Source: Platycnemis pennipes
Lineage: Eukaryota; Arthropoda; Insecta; Odonata; Platycnemididae
Assembly (NCBI GenBank): GCA_933228895.1
Contig: OW121853.1
Location: 73,144,645 to 73,208,644, forward strand
Reading direction: 5' to 3'
DNA: 64,000 nt
This document shows, in pieces, positions 43,953 through 57,700 of this stretch (the first letter of the stretch is position 1; every line of letters starts with the position of its first letter). Position numbers and translations under genes: made by a program. The notes beneath the pieces were generated by a model that did no database searches, was not told where the DNA came from, and worked only from the letters and a program-made list of their open reading frames with translations.

Positions 43953-44328
43953 TGCGGCAGAGGGAATCGTACGTACAATTAACGCTGGCATTGCCACAAC
44001 CGACATCTGCTCCTCCCCTTCCCACCTCCCAATCGCAAGATAGCGTTAAGCCTATGGTTCGTCATCACCGTCTGAAAGAATTAACTAAGTATCCCAGCCA
44101 TAGGCAGCAAGCGGTGCGAAGGCGCATCGCTTGGTTGTGGGAAATATTGCGAGAAGCGCGAAGGATCTGTTAGCGCGGAAGAGACTATGGATTTGAGCTC
44201 GGGGACGTACGGCCGGCGATAAGTGCGGCGCCGCACCCTGTCATGGGATTGGGGTGTGGGAAGGGGAGGAGCAGACCTCGGTTGTGGGAATGCCAGCGTC
44301 AGATGTACGTACGATTCCCTCTGCCACA
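43953..44328. mobile_element. TIR/MITE-like element (copy B), 376 bp
   Basis: The ends match the element at 690-984, but the internal sequence runs in the opposite orientation although both flanks have the same orientation. Flanks are GCAT on the left and ACGT on the right (decayed duplication). The inverted arms extend about 95 bp. Confidence 0.7.
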
Positions 44329-44395
44329 ACGTGTTTGGTGATATTCACCCCCTGCCACACACCCTCGTGGTGGCTTTTACGGTATTAAGTAGATG
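44329..44395 (+). mobile_element. Non-LTR 3' tail (copy B partner of 985-1060)
   Basis: CACCCCCTGCCACACACCC then GTGGCTTTTACGGTATTAAG and a GTAGATG end. Confidence 0.6.
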
Positions 44396-44429
44396 TTGAT
44401 TGGTAGGGCTAGCATTTTTAGCATGAAAG

Positions 44430-44665
44430 GCGGAGAGAATGCGTGCCTACACTCTTTTGGGCTGGTGTCAGCGGTTTCACCAAAGGACGGATGGCCGTAC
44501 CGGGGCCGTCAAGATGGCAAGCCAGCACTCTAGCCACCACACGAATCGTGCCCTTCCTCTGCTCACTGCTTCTTGTTTCCATGGCATATCTTAGCACTTC
44601 CAGCATTCCTTTCCCTAAGTTTCATTTTCCCTTCCACCCTCCCTTTTCCTGTACCTCATCCATAA
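44430..44665 (-). repeat. tRNA-derived SINE-like copy (partner of 1090-1317)
   Basis: Same head and body as copy A. Similarity stops at about 44665. Confidence 0.5.
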
Positions 44666-44986
44666 ACATCCTCTTCCAAACATTTGCCCCAGCTGGGATA
44701 TGTTGTGGGTTAGCGCGAATCGCGTTCAGCGTTGTGACTTATTCCATTCGCAAAATTACGCCCAGGATACAGGTTTTTTGTAGGCGTGGGGCATGGATTA
44801 TTGTCTTCCCGTTCCTAGGGTACGGGTTCTAGTCTCGATGATAGTAGAGATAATTCAGTTGCAGAACGTTCTCCACTTGATTGCAATGTGGAGAGCTCTT
44901 CGTCTGCTGAATAGAACGTTGAGCTCTGGACTTAATAATATAAAAAGAGTCGTTTCAGGCGTTATATGGGGGAATAACATAATAAA
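44666..44986. other. Unassigned sequence, not in copy A
   Basis: No feature was recognised. Confidence 0.35.
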
Positions 44987-45125
44987 ATAAGTTTGGCAAT
45001 TTTCCACAAAGAAATCTTTATTTTACCGGTTTCGATGTGGTACATCATCATCCCCTGATGATGATGTATCACATTGAAATCGGTCGAAGTAAAGATTTCT
45101 TTGTGGAAAATTGCCAAACTTATTT
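44987..45125. repeat. Palindrome with hammerhead-like arm
   Basis: Arms of about 62 bp (44987-45049, 45056-45125) are near-perfect inverted copies containing ACCGGTTTCGATGTGG. This is the form of inverted Penelope-type terminal repeats. Confidence 0.7.
45045..45095 (+). ncRNA. Hammerhead-like motif
   Basis: CUGAUGA (45055-45061), stem II AUGU/ACAU with a 3-nt loop, GAAA (45076), AUCGGU and C. The opposite arm has a perfect stem II and palindromic ACCGGU but a mutated CUGA. Confidence 0.4.
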
Positions 45126-45634
45126 AATTATAATAATATGTTTAATACTCCAGAAAGTTATAAACTACACGAGAAAACAATTACGATTTGAAGCTTTAGG
45201 TGAACCCTAAGGCATGATTATAATAATTATTAAGATATTTGTACCATTCTCATGCATCAAAAGCTGTAAGGTAGATATGAAATTCAGACTTAAAGTGAAA
45301 TATGGAATATTTCAGGAAAGGAACAGTAAAAGAATATGTCAAGTGCTCAACAAAGATCATTTCGATAAATTTGTTTGTTTGTTTTCCATTTTTTCGTGAT
45401 TGCTACCTTTTCCGTGCCGTTGCATCCTAGCTCTAGTATTTTTTCTAGCTCATTTCTACTATTGAAAATTAGGTGGCTCAGATAAAATGTAGACACAGCA
45501 TGAAGGATAACATGTTTTTCGGGGCATCCGTCCTTTATTACCTGAGTTTTTGGTGATCTTTTAAAAAGCTACACATATATTATTTGCAAATTAATCAACC
45601 CTCACTTCATTGAGTACTTAATTCTTCATTCCAG

Positions 45635-45718
45635 GATTCAAGAAATATCGGATGATGAGTTCTTAGAGGACATCGACCGCCGCTCTTTAGCAACTGATGA
45701 AGATGTGGGTGACTCGAG
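45635..45718 (+). CDS. Gene B exon 1, acidic cassette
   Basis: 28 residues with DDEFLEDIDRRSLATDED. Splice sites are identical to gene A. Confidence 0.7.
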
Positions 45719-48700
45719 GTAAAATGAAAAAAAAATGTTTCACTTTTAAACGTTTTTAAATGATATTTGGAATGTATGTTTTATCATATATTTTTCCAGG
45801 GCAGAGGAGTACTTAGGGAAGGCGAAAAAAGATGTGAATACGGCCCCGGGATGCGAAGGAGGAGAAGGAACGTAAGGAAGCTTTTTATTCATGTTATCAG
45901 TAGCTGTAATTTCCTTGGCGAAAATAAGAATGCATTGCTATTGTGAAATTTACAATGGAGATATTGATTCTCCCTAGCTAATATTCATCCACATTCTTAG
46001 TTTAGCTACATTTATTCAATCATTATAATTATAAATTCTATTGCATTTTACTTCAGTACTTATGTTAGTAGCGATAAAAGCAATTTAAAAAAAACAGTAG
46101 TATAGGCCTTTAGAAAGATTTTTTCTAAAAAAAAAGATAACTAGGTACCGTATATATATCGCAACTCATCATATATTAATGCTTAACGCAAAGCACATGA
46201 TAAGAATCTGAATCTCAGTGTCATGGAAGTGAAAGCATAAGTTAGTATTCTCATGATAGAGGAACTTTCTTTGGTTCAATTCTGCTAGTAAAAGGTGATC
46301 TCTAGAATGTATAGGCAGCATGAAAAAAAACATTTTTAAAGGTAAGTCAACCTTATGCCTGTTAGCATGCTGGCTGATCAGGTTTGTCATGATCTGTTCT
46401 GTCATGAAGTTTTCATTGAATATGCCGAGCGACATACCGTGACATTATAATCTCTACTTTCCAGTATTAAGGACACGTTGCATGACGAGCGGAAAAAGGT
46501 GACTATTGAGGATCTTGACTACAGCTCTTCTGCAAGTGACGAAGATTTGTATAAACCGAGGTAAAGTGAGACCAATATAGAGAATGAAGAAGATAAGCTG
46601 AGTTGAAACTCAAGTCGAGTATAGGTACTTAATATCATCAATAACAACAAAACGCATAATTTGATTGCCAATGAGTCTTTCCTTGCCAGCTCCATCTGAA
46701 AAAAAAATGTATGAAATACTTTTTTAAAAGATCTGTCGTACAAAATCCACAGGCAAAGAGAAGGGTGATTGAAAAAGTATGTTTTTGTAATTCTTCAACT
46801 TTTATTGGTATATCTTTTAATCCTGAGGACAGGATCACCTCCGAAGAAAAAATAGGTTCGTACAAGTTGAGCTGTGGTACAAATGGCTGGTATTGTTTTA
46901 TGTGTGGGACAAACGCGATGTTTTCCCACATATAAAATATTTTTAACGCTTTGTATTTAAACAATTAATTTTAACGCTATGAGAAAAAACATTGTAAATA
47001 TTTTACTGAATGTGGCTCAATTTTAGCCAATCATTCATATAATTTGAATCATGTGTCTAATTTTAAAGTGGATGTTTTACATGTGTGCAAGAGAAAGTAT
47101 ACATGCATAAGGGGAAAAGCTGGGTTGTTGGAGAAATTTGAAATCACGATACATGCCAATCGCTATGGTAAGAGGTAATTTAACGAGGAGGTGCCATTTC
47201 CCAATCCCCCCTTACCTACTTACTCTCCCTCCTCTCAGAGAATGTTCGATTACGCCATTCTTCAGCCCAATGCTTCAACCTTAGCTTCCTTACCTTGGCC
47301 ATCTTTCCCCCATACACCCCCTCCCAATTACACATCAAAACCCTGGAAACAATGTAAATATGTACCCACTCCTGAAGGTTTTGTATTGTCGCTTCATAAT
47401 GACAAAAAAGTATGGAAACCTGTTGGGCTGTACCCAATAAAGAGTGTGGGATAATTAAGTTCACTTGATTTTACTCTCGAACATGTCTAATGTCCACAGA
47501 ATTTACGTTATAGTTTCTCATCCATTAAAACCCGTGCACCCGCGAAGTTCCACAAAGTTACGTTTGAGAACATTCTGGAAGTTACCCCTGGATATGGCAT
47601 GCCGACCGGATTGAGAGAGACAAAATAATAGCGAGGAATTCCGACACCCTCACATTCATTTGGGGAAGCATTAAGAATTATAGTTTATTGCCAAAACTAT
47701 GCATATATCAAATTGTAATATAGCATTTAAACTAGCCTTTAAAAATGTAAAAAAAGCTGAATGACAACAAATTGTACATATATCATTTATTAGGTTAACA
47801 TTACAATTTTTCCTGGCTTTTATTATCTCATATTTCTCTAGAAAATCTAATTGTTCACCTTTGTTCTCAACATGTAGAATTTCAGTATCGAGATTACTGG
47901 AGTGATTACATTCGGGTAGACGTTTTGCGAACATCGAAGATCTATCACCAGTTGCAAATCATTTTGCACGTTCATTGCATCTGATAGAAAACTTGGCCTT
48001 TTTGGCCAATGTACATTACATGAATTGAAATTTAATGCGTATACACCGCTTTTGTCCCTATTTTTAAAAGTATCTTACACGCTAAATTAAATTTTTCCAA
48101 TGGGTACGGGGTTATAAAAAGATGGATCAAAATTCTTCATCGGCATGGCTTTCATTACCCTGTGCGTCAAATTGCCTTAAAAAAAAAGGTATTTTGAATC
48201 ACCATTACGGTGGTGCAAAATACCTTTTGTACCACCGTGTGAGTATTTGCGCCATTTAGGGTCGGTGGGTAACTGGGTAGGATTGATACTTCGCAAGGCA
48301 TTGAGGAAGGGCAGAGAGGGAATCCCAGCGTCGCGACGCGAAGGCATTTCCCTGATCTGGACCAAGGGCACCACGTTCCACCTGGCGAACGGAGTGCTGT
48401 ACTTGCTTCCACACAGTACTGTGCAGTAGCACTTCAAGTACAATGCAATGTAGTCCAAGTCCCCAAATGGGTACCAATGAACACCATAACAAAAGTGAGT
48501 ACACCAATGAACCGAACGATACACAATCTATCTGGGCGAGGATTCGGACCCGGAATCTCTGTATGGTAAGACAGTACTCTAATCACCACACCAAGCCGAT
48601 CTCCTTGGCTGACGAGCTTCATACAATGAGAAAAAATAACCTGATCGTATTTGAATCATTATCCGATCAAATATATTTGAATTACAATTGAATATCATTG

Positions 48701-51700
48701 TGACAAACTTTCGTCAGCATATAGCTGATAAGATTGTGCCGACTTATGCTGGAATTTTCACTAGATGTCTCCTTTCTCCTACTCTGCTTAGAAATGGTTC
48801 GTTGGTTATTCGATCTATTAAATCCTGAGCAGACTTCTATAACATCACAACTCGGATACTTCGCCCTTCGCCACCTATTCCTCTGATATCGTGTTTCCCT
48901 GTATCCAAGCTAGTTTTCAGAATTAAGTAGATTTATATCATTGCAGGAAATCCTCTTTGTCAGGGGGACTGTGTTTTCCTTCTTATTTCGTCCATCACCG
49001 GTTATTCCGCTTCCGTTATAGAATTACCCTTTCATATCTTTTATACCCGCTGTGATGCATGCGCCTTCCAAAAGTGATTAGAGGTTGTTATGTGTATTTA
49101 TCTATTTTTTCAGAGCCCGGATGTTGAAAAAAGAGTTGAAAACGGAGAAAGTTGCTACGAAACACAAAGAAGGAAATGGAAGGTAAGAAACCTTTTTATT
49201 TCACATTATTGTTGCTAAATTGTCTTCCGCATATATAACTTTGGTACGCGGGTATAAGAATGAAAATCTTTCTTTGTAATTCCATAAAATTTATTGGAAA
49301 GCGACCCAGTTTTTCATTCCACGTCATATTAAGGTAAATATTCACAAGATGTGTCTTTTCTAATATATATAAAATATAGTAAATACGGGTCATTCTACGT
49401 CAATTCGACCTAAAAATAGGCAAAAATTACCCCTTGGGCGAATTATATTGACAACATTTGGCCTAACGCCAACATTTGATAAGAAAATGAAGTCCCCAAA
49501 GCCGTTCACCATATACAGTGCTGTTTATGAGAGATCGGAAGATTGCAAAATACAAATTTTGCAAAAGTGACTACATATTTGACGTTTACCTCCGACACTA
49601 TTAAAGCACCAGATGTGTAAAAGGGCTTATTTAAAGACCTTAATTGGAAAAAGGTAATAATAGGTTATATTATGAAACATCTAATTTTATAAAATTTGTA
49701 ACATTTTTATTTTTTTAATTCAATTTTTGACCGTGTAAATATGTCTTCGATTTTGCTCATGTTTGTGTATGATGTAGATTCAACCCTCTAAAAATAAAAA
49801 AGTTTGGAAGAGGTAATATTTCATTTAAGGAAGAAAAATGTTTTTGAGTGTAGATGTAACGCCCTACGGTCGCCGCGGTGTCCGGCTGGTACTCTGGTAT
49901 AAACTATATCATATGCCGCGGTGTGTGTAGGGTGACCAGCCTTGATAATGTACGTTAAGTCACTTGTATGGAAATTTGATATGGACGGATGTCTCAAAGA
50001 TGATGTTTGGTTTTAGTATTGATGAGGTAACTCTTTAGACTCTCTTCTCAGTGGGTCCAGATGATGAAAATCGTTTGTCTGTAAGGTGGTGGAGGTGGAC
50101 CTATTGCGCTACCCTGGGGAACTCCCGGTGTGACTTTGATTGCGTCCTACATGATGCCATCTATAACAACCCTCTGCTCTTGCCCACTTAAGAATTCTTT
50201 TATCCAACATACAACGTCTTTATTTATACCATAAATTTGTAACTTCAAGATTGATTTATTATGACAAACTTTATCGCATGCCTTTTTAAAATCAAAAAAT
50301 ATCGCATCATTTTCAGGGCTGTTTTCGCCGTAGACTAAAATATCGTGTACGAGTAAAACTAATTTTGTCCTGCGAGATCTATCTTACCAGAACCCATGTT
50401 GACAATTTTTACTTGATAAATGTGATGAGATGACAAAAGAGCGATGCTACTTTTCACTAATTAGGCCCTACCTTGAATATGTAGCCAGTGAATGGGATCC
50501 GGATGAATTAGATTTGATGAGAGAACTAGACAGTGTGCAGCGTGGAGTTGCTTGGTTTGTTCAAAGGCGTTACGGTTGGTTTAGTAGTGAATCATAGTTG
50601 GCAGAAGAATTAGATAGGGAATCAACATCAGATGGTAGGTTTAAGTACAAATGAAATCTATTACAGAAATTTAAATCGGATAGCTTTGCTGAGGATGATA
50701 AATTCATATTAAAAACACCGGCGTATTATGCTAGATTCGATCAAATGCATAAAATTAGAGAGATAGATTGTCGTACGGATAGATTTCGAATGTCATTTTT
50801 CTCCCGTACAATTAGAGAACACAATAGGCAGCAGAGCAAAGGGATAGGTCGGCGAAATATTGTAGCCTATAGCGCATGATGCATGTATTAGGAACTTATC
50901 CCTTTATTATTATATATATACTATCATGTAGCCGCATCTAACCCATATTATTAGCAGGTTTCCATGTAGTACCCTATTTGCATGGCAATAGTGCATGTTT
51001 CGGTGATCTTAACCCCCTTCCACACACCCTCGCGGTGGCTAACAGGGTATCGAGTAGATGTGGATGTAAATACCATCGATGATCGTCCACCAAAGCTCTG
51101 GTTGTATATCTTGCGTGGCGACAATATCGACTTTCGGGTTTCCCAAACGTTCCAAATTCCTGAGGAAGAGAATGAAGTTAGTAGAAAGGAGTTGTGGGGT
51201 TTTGGGAGAGGAAGTGGTGAAGAGAGTCCAAGTCTTCATTGTGGGGGAGAGAGGTGTATAGGGAGATGACGTCCAGAGTGGCCAATATTCAGTCAGAATT
51301 GGGGGGAAAGTAGCACGTTTGTAACTGTAAGAAATTGGTAGTTGTAATAAAATTGTAAATCCTACGTATCTCTTGTAAAGTGGGGTAGGGCTTAAACTAG
51401 CCGTTGCTGATATAATTAACTATGGTGGAAATCCTTTCTGTGGGGGTATTGAAACTGTAGACAATCGGACGGCCTGCAGTGCGGTTGGCGAATTGCGAGT
51501 AAAATCTAGAATTGAGGTGTTCAGGGATTGAGTGAGGAAAGAATAGATACATTTAGAGGGGAGAGTTGCTGTTTAGGAGCGGGTTTGGAAAGGATTGTTT
51601 TTATTCTTTTTTTCATTTTGGAACTGGGGGATGTAGCAGTAGTCAAGACGTGTTAAGGAAGAAGTGTCGCTTACCTGACGGAGTGCTTCACCGATGTAGG

Positions 51701-54700
51701 GGCCTCTTTCTCTGTTGTCTCTTTTCTAATAAATATAATAAAATAGTAAATACGAATTATTCCACGACAATTCGACCTGTAAATCGGCAAAAATTACCCC
51801 TTGGGCATTTGATTTTGACAAAATTCCGCCTAACGCCAACATTTGATAAGAAAATGAAGTTCCCAAAGCCATTCACCATATATAAAACTGTTTATGAGAG
51901 ATCGGAACATTGCAAAATATAAATTTTGCAATGAAGTGAAAACGTTGTTCTTTATAATAGGGGACAGTCTTTGAGGATCTTATTGATTCTATGGGCGCCG
52001 GGAATGTATGTTGTGAACAGGTTAAGGGTTTGTGGGGAATCAGACTAATTTCTTCCTTTCTCAAGGAATTTGGACCCACCGAAGGGCTTTCTCCCTCCGA
52101 AATTGCCATTCTGCCCCCCCCCCCACCAACTTTAAGACCCCCCATTTCTACCTACTCCCAAAAATCCATAAGCCCAATAACCAAGGACGCCCCATTGTCT
52201 CCAGTACCAATTCTCCCACAGAGCGCATCTCCGCCCTCGTCGACCATTACCTGCAACCCATAGTCACTTCCCTTCCCTCTTTCATCAAAGACTCCTACCA
52301 CTTTCTTGACCTACTCCACTCCGTCCCTATCACAGGCACCAATCTTATTATGGCCACGATTGATGTTTTCACTTTACACATCTATTCCACACAATGAGGA
52401 CCTAGAATCACTCCGTTACTACCTCTCACAACGACAAACACCACATTCTCCCTCCACTCATTTCATTTTCCGACTCGCCGAAATGGTACTTACAAAGAAC
52501 TCCTTCTCTTTAATGGCCAATTTTTCCTTCAAACCAAAGGCACCGCTATGGTCATAGCTCTGGTTGTCATTCTTGCGTGGCGACAATATCGACTTTCGGG
52601 TTTCCCAAACGTTCCAAATTCCTGAGGAAGAGAATGAAGTTAGTAGAAAGGAGTTGTGGGGTTTTGGGAGAGGAAGTGGTGAAGAGAGTCCAAGTCTTCA
52701 TTGTGGGGGAGAGAGGTGTATAGGGAGATGACGTCCAGAGTGGCCAATATTCAGTCAGAATTGGGGGGAAAGTAGCAAGTTTGTAAGTGCAAGACGTTGG
52801 TAGCTGTAATAAAATTGTAAATCGTTGGTATCTCTTGGGAAGTGGGGTAGGGCTTGAACTAGCCATTGCCGATATAATCAACGATGGTGGAAATCCTTTC
52901 TGTGGGGACATTGAAATTGTAGACAATCGGACGGCCTGTAGTGCTGGGTTGGTGAATATCGAGTAAACTCTAGAATTGAGGTGTTCAGGGACTGAGTGAG
53001 GAAAGAATAGATACATTTAGAGGGGAGAGTTGCTGTTTAGGAGCGGGTTTGGAAAGGAATAATTTTATTTTTTTTTCATTTTGGAAGTGGGGAATGTAGC
53101 CGTAGTCAAGAGGTGTGAGGAAGTGTCGCTTATCTGACGGAGTGCTTCACCGAAGTAGGGGTCCTTGTGAGCGTCGTGATAACAATTCGACGAAATTTTT
53201 ACACTGAGTGTGCGCGTGAGTTAGAACGGGAAACTTGGATAGGCTTGAGTTTTTTTTTAATAGGATGCTCTAAAGCTATGTATACAGATGTCAATGGGGG
53301 TGGTGCATTCTCCCATGTATGAACTTGGAGGGATAGTGTTTGTATTGCTGGAGATATTTGTTCTTGGGCGTGCAGATGTCCGAAGGGGTTGGGGTGACTC
53401 CTCACCTCTCATGCATAAATAATTAGAAATTAGGTGGATGAAATATTTTTTATTTCTCATGTGGCAAATAATTAAGATATTCAAACGATAAGAATATGAA
53501 GAGTGGGTAGCATCAATTTCAACCAATTTCCTTATATTTTCTTTCTAATCCTTTGAACTACACATGTTACCAAAATAAACTCGTCCATGACACCACATTT
53601 ATTCTTGATTTTTTTCAGCATCCCGAAGTTACGTAGCAAGTTGAAAACAGAGAAGATGACCCCCACACATAGAGGAGGAAAAGAAAAGTAACTATTATTT
53701 CACGTTTATTTTTACTGTAGTACCCTAGGCGTAGATTATTTTGGCACATGCGTAATGGGCTGGTACTATACTACTGGTAATATATTACTGGTAACCGACA
53801 GCTAGTCCATTTCTACAGAGTAGGCATTATCGTTCTTTACGTTACTTTACTTTTCAATTAAAAAATCATATAATGTTTCGGCAAAAAAGTTTGATTGTTA
53901 TTTTTACTTTCAAAGTACCCCTAAAATGTAGGGTGTTCCTCATTTTTCCAGTGTTGGATTCTTATTTTATATGCATATGTTGCATTTCCCACATCGGTTG
54001 GTTGGTTGGTTATTTGGGGGAGGCGACCGACAGCTGAGGTCATTTGCGCCATATAGGACAGGTAATGGCAGGAGTTTTTAGGGAACGGAGGAAGGGTGGA
54101 GAGAAACCCGGCGTCGGCATTAGCCTACTCTTAACGAAAGGCGCCAAGGGGACCACGGCTTAACGTCCCATCCGACGGACGGAGTACTGTACTTGAAATG
54201 CCCTCCACTAGGCACACAAGTGGGGACCGGTTTTCCACTGAAAAATCCGCCACTGCCGGGAATCGAACCCGGGCCCTCGGGATGGGAGGCCAGTACTCTA
54301 GCCACCACACCAACCCGATCCCCTCCCGCATCGGATAAAACTTCGTGAAGTTTTATCCCAATGAATGTATATTAGTAGTAGCCTTGGAGTTAGATGGTCC
54401 AAAGGCTGAGAATATATGGCACCATCTAACCTAAGATCTTTATCCTATTACAAACGACATCCATGTCTTGGGCGGGTTTATGACCTAACTACCACGGCCG
54501 GCATATAAAATGTGTAGCTTAGGAATAATATCGGTGCTAAATTACATCTGTTTAAATGTGTGGCTTAATACGGTGGCTTACCGTATTTTTTAAACGGCTT
54601 TTCAAATCTGATTGAGTTTGTAAAATAAAAAGACACGTATTTTTCCGTTTTTTGATCCGTCAATTAGGTCTCGAGTTATAAGCGGCGAAAAACAGATGTT

Positions 54701-57700
54701 TTTAACCCTTCCGGAAAAAATGGGCGTGCATGCGACCTAGTACGTCATTCCCTTTGTCCAATCACAACTGAGACCTTGAAACCACTCCACCTTATCACAA
54801 TGGGGGACACACAGTCTGACTCTACCGATGGAAATGGTTGCGAAAGGACCCGTGCGAGCAGACCTTCAGAAACTCCCCCCTCCACCCCCTTCCCTTCCCC
54901 TAAAATCAGTCAAGGACGGGAGGTGGATGATGTAGTAAGCCTCAAAGCAGCTCCTCCGGTGGGCGTCACCTTTTGCTTATTTTAATTTCTGATTTGTGAG
55001 TGAATGGCTCAAGTTAGAAGATTAATTTTGTCACTAAAATTCATTTTTCGTTTCCATCTAACGATTGTGTGTACAAAAGTGCGATACCTGTTCTTGGATT
55101 GGGACGAAAATAATCAAACTGCCTTATTAATACTGGGTGTACCAGATTTATATCAGCTGCATCTTATTTTGGAGCCTAGTACCTCCTCATGGGAGTAATC
55201 ACGGATCGCGATCAGTTATATATAGAATAATATAAGATTCGTTTAAAGATTTTGATAACTTTTTATGCATGCTCACTTCACAAAAAATAAATGGTATTTC
55301 TTCAGTTTGATAAGTTCATTCATTGTTCGACAAGTATATTTTACATGTATTGAAAAACGCTCAGGTATGGTAGTTGGATAATACGAGAACGTGTCTTTTG
55401 GTTGATTATAATTTATAGGTGCTCCTATTAGTCACTACTAATATGGCAATATGACGTGAGGTTTATTACTGACCAATATTCTCCAGTATGACATTGATAA
55501 CCTGTTGAGTGATTGCACTTAGGGAATGCCTAGTATGCCATAATAAAATGTGTTTTTAATTTTCAGACTCCCTCTCGCCTATTTTACAAAAAATATTAAC
55601 ATTTCACAAAATTAAATGAAGTTCTTTAAATTATATTAGTCAGTAAAAATTATATGACTTAGAACAATGTAGAATTAATTTGAATCAAACATTTTGTGGT
55701 AGAGCCTTCCTTAATTTATTTGGATGCTGGTCGATTTCACAATTCTGTCCATTGATAATATGTATATGTGTAAACAAGTATGTTTCACGAAGTTTTTTTT
55801 TCTATTTTCCAGAAATCAAGAAGTATTGGATGACGATTCCATAGAGGAGATCGACCGCAGCTCTTCAGCGACTCATGAAAATTCGGACGACCCAAGGTAA
55901 AAAAGGGACAAAATTTAGAGATGAACACTAGCAAAGAGAATTTTGGGAAGTGTTGTAAAGAAAATGTTGAAGCATTGCTCGTTCGGAGGTTTTTTCATTT
56001 AGAAATGACTTTCTTTCACTTCATCTCACAGCCAGCATATTTGAAATAAGCACCCTATCCGACTTGAATACAAAAATTATTATCTCCTTCGATTGCCAAC
56101 TGTGGTACTCGTATATTTTTTACAGATTTTGAAAATAAAATACATTTTTTTTAAAATCCTTCGATTTCCCAAGAGCGAGGTAAAATTCAGTGGGGACGAT
56201 TCCTCGGAACCGAAATCGCAATTTTGTACACAAATTCGTCAGATGGTAACGAAAAATGAATTTTAGTGAAAAATTTACTTTCTAATCAGAGCCATTCACT
56301 CATAGATCAAAAATTAAAGTAAGCAATAGGTGACGTTCAGCGAAGAAGCTACTTTGAGATCATTGACGTCATTCCATCCGTCCTTGGCTTCTTTTAGGGG
56401 AAGGGAGTAGTGGGGGGTACCGCAAGGTCTGCTCGCACGGATCCTGTCGCAACCGCTTCCATTGGCAGAGTCAGCTCTGTGTCCCCCTTTGCATTAAGGC
56501 GAAGTAGCTTCGCGGGCTCAGTTGTGATTAGAGGAAAGCGTTGCCGTACCAAGTCGCACGCACGCCCACTATTACGAAAGGGTTAAACACATCAGTTTTT
56601 CGCCGCTTATAACTCGAGAAAAATCGTGCATAACTTGCAACAGTTATTTCAATGAATTTTCGTTCTTCTCATTAAATACTTTTATGTAAGGAAACAGCTA
56701 ATCATAGAGCTCTGAAAAACCACAATAGCTGTTTACAAAAGTAGCACATAATTCAACGATCTCCGGTACTGTTATGTGGGAGTTAAACGAAAATTAAGAG
56801 CAGCTAGTCCTTATTGCGACACCTGTTGGAATTAGGGAATCCACGATCTTTCTAACTCATTCTTGAAATTCTCACTGTGTATCAATTATTTCTCCTAACT
56901 ATGCATGCTGCACTACTCAGCGACAATAGGCTGTTAAGCAATATAAAATATATGTATCACTTTCTAAAAATGAAATACCGAAAATTGGTTAAGATGGCAC
57001 CTCAAGACGCACGCCTTTCGCACGAGAACACAATATGTACACTATAACAACCAGCGCCACACCTAGGACAATGTAACTTTTTGTGCCTCCTCATTGATAC
57101 ACGCCAGTCCGATATTTAATGAAAACTGTCCGCCAATTTCAGTACTTTTGGCAATGCACCTTGTATCATCCAAATATCCACCCATCTATTATGTGGTTGG
57201 ATTTCTCTATAGGAATTTCAGAAATTATGTACATTGCATTGTTCCAGTTCTTTGGATTCATACGAGTCTAAATGTGACGACAATATGCTAGTATTGTTGA
57301 ATTCTAAGGGTTCTATAATAAAGCATAATAACCTTTACATTATGCTGAGGCAAGTTGAGCATTTCCTAATTAGCAATATAATGTTTCCAGATTGCTATTC
57401 CAGAACTTTAGAATTATGTTTGGACAATATGTGCTTTACATTCTCTTTTGAAACACATGGGACTGATATTATAACATATATTTTACATTATTTCATTAAA
57501 ATGAGACTTAGGCAGCAGTACAAAAGAATAAATGCCGACTTCATTTTAAAAAATCAGTCTGCCGAAAAATCCTCTCATTTTCATAAAACATGATGCAATT
57601 TAAAATTTTGTATTGCATTTTAAATTCAATGTGGTTAAAAATGTTTTGTTTGACAATAAAATAAAATCAATATCTTCTCCAAATCATGCATTTCCTTATT

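Noticed and set aside
48167..48524. Overlapping ORFs at 48167-48622
   Set aside because: They translate a tRNA-derived SINE.
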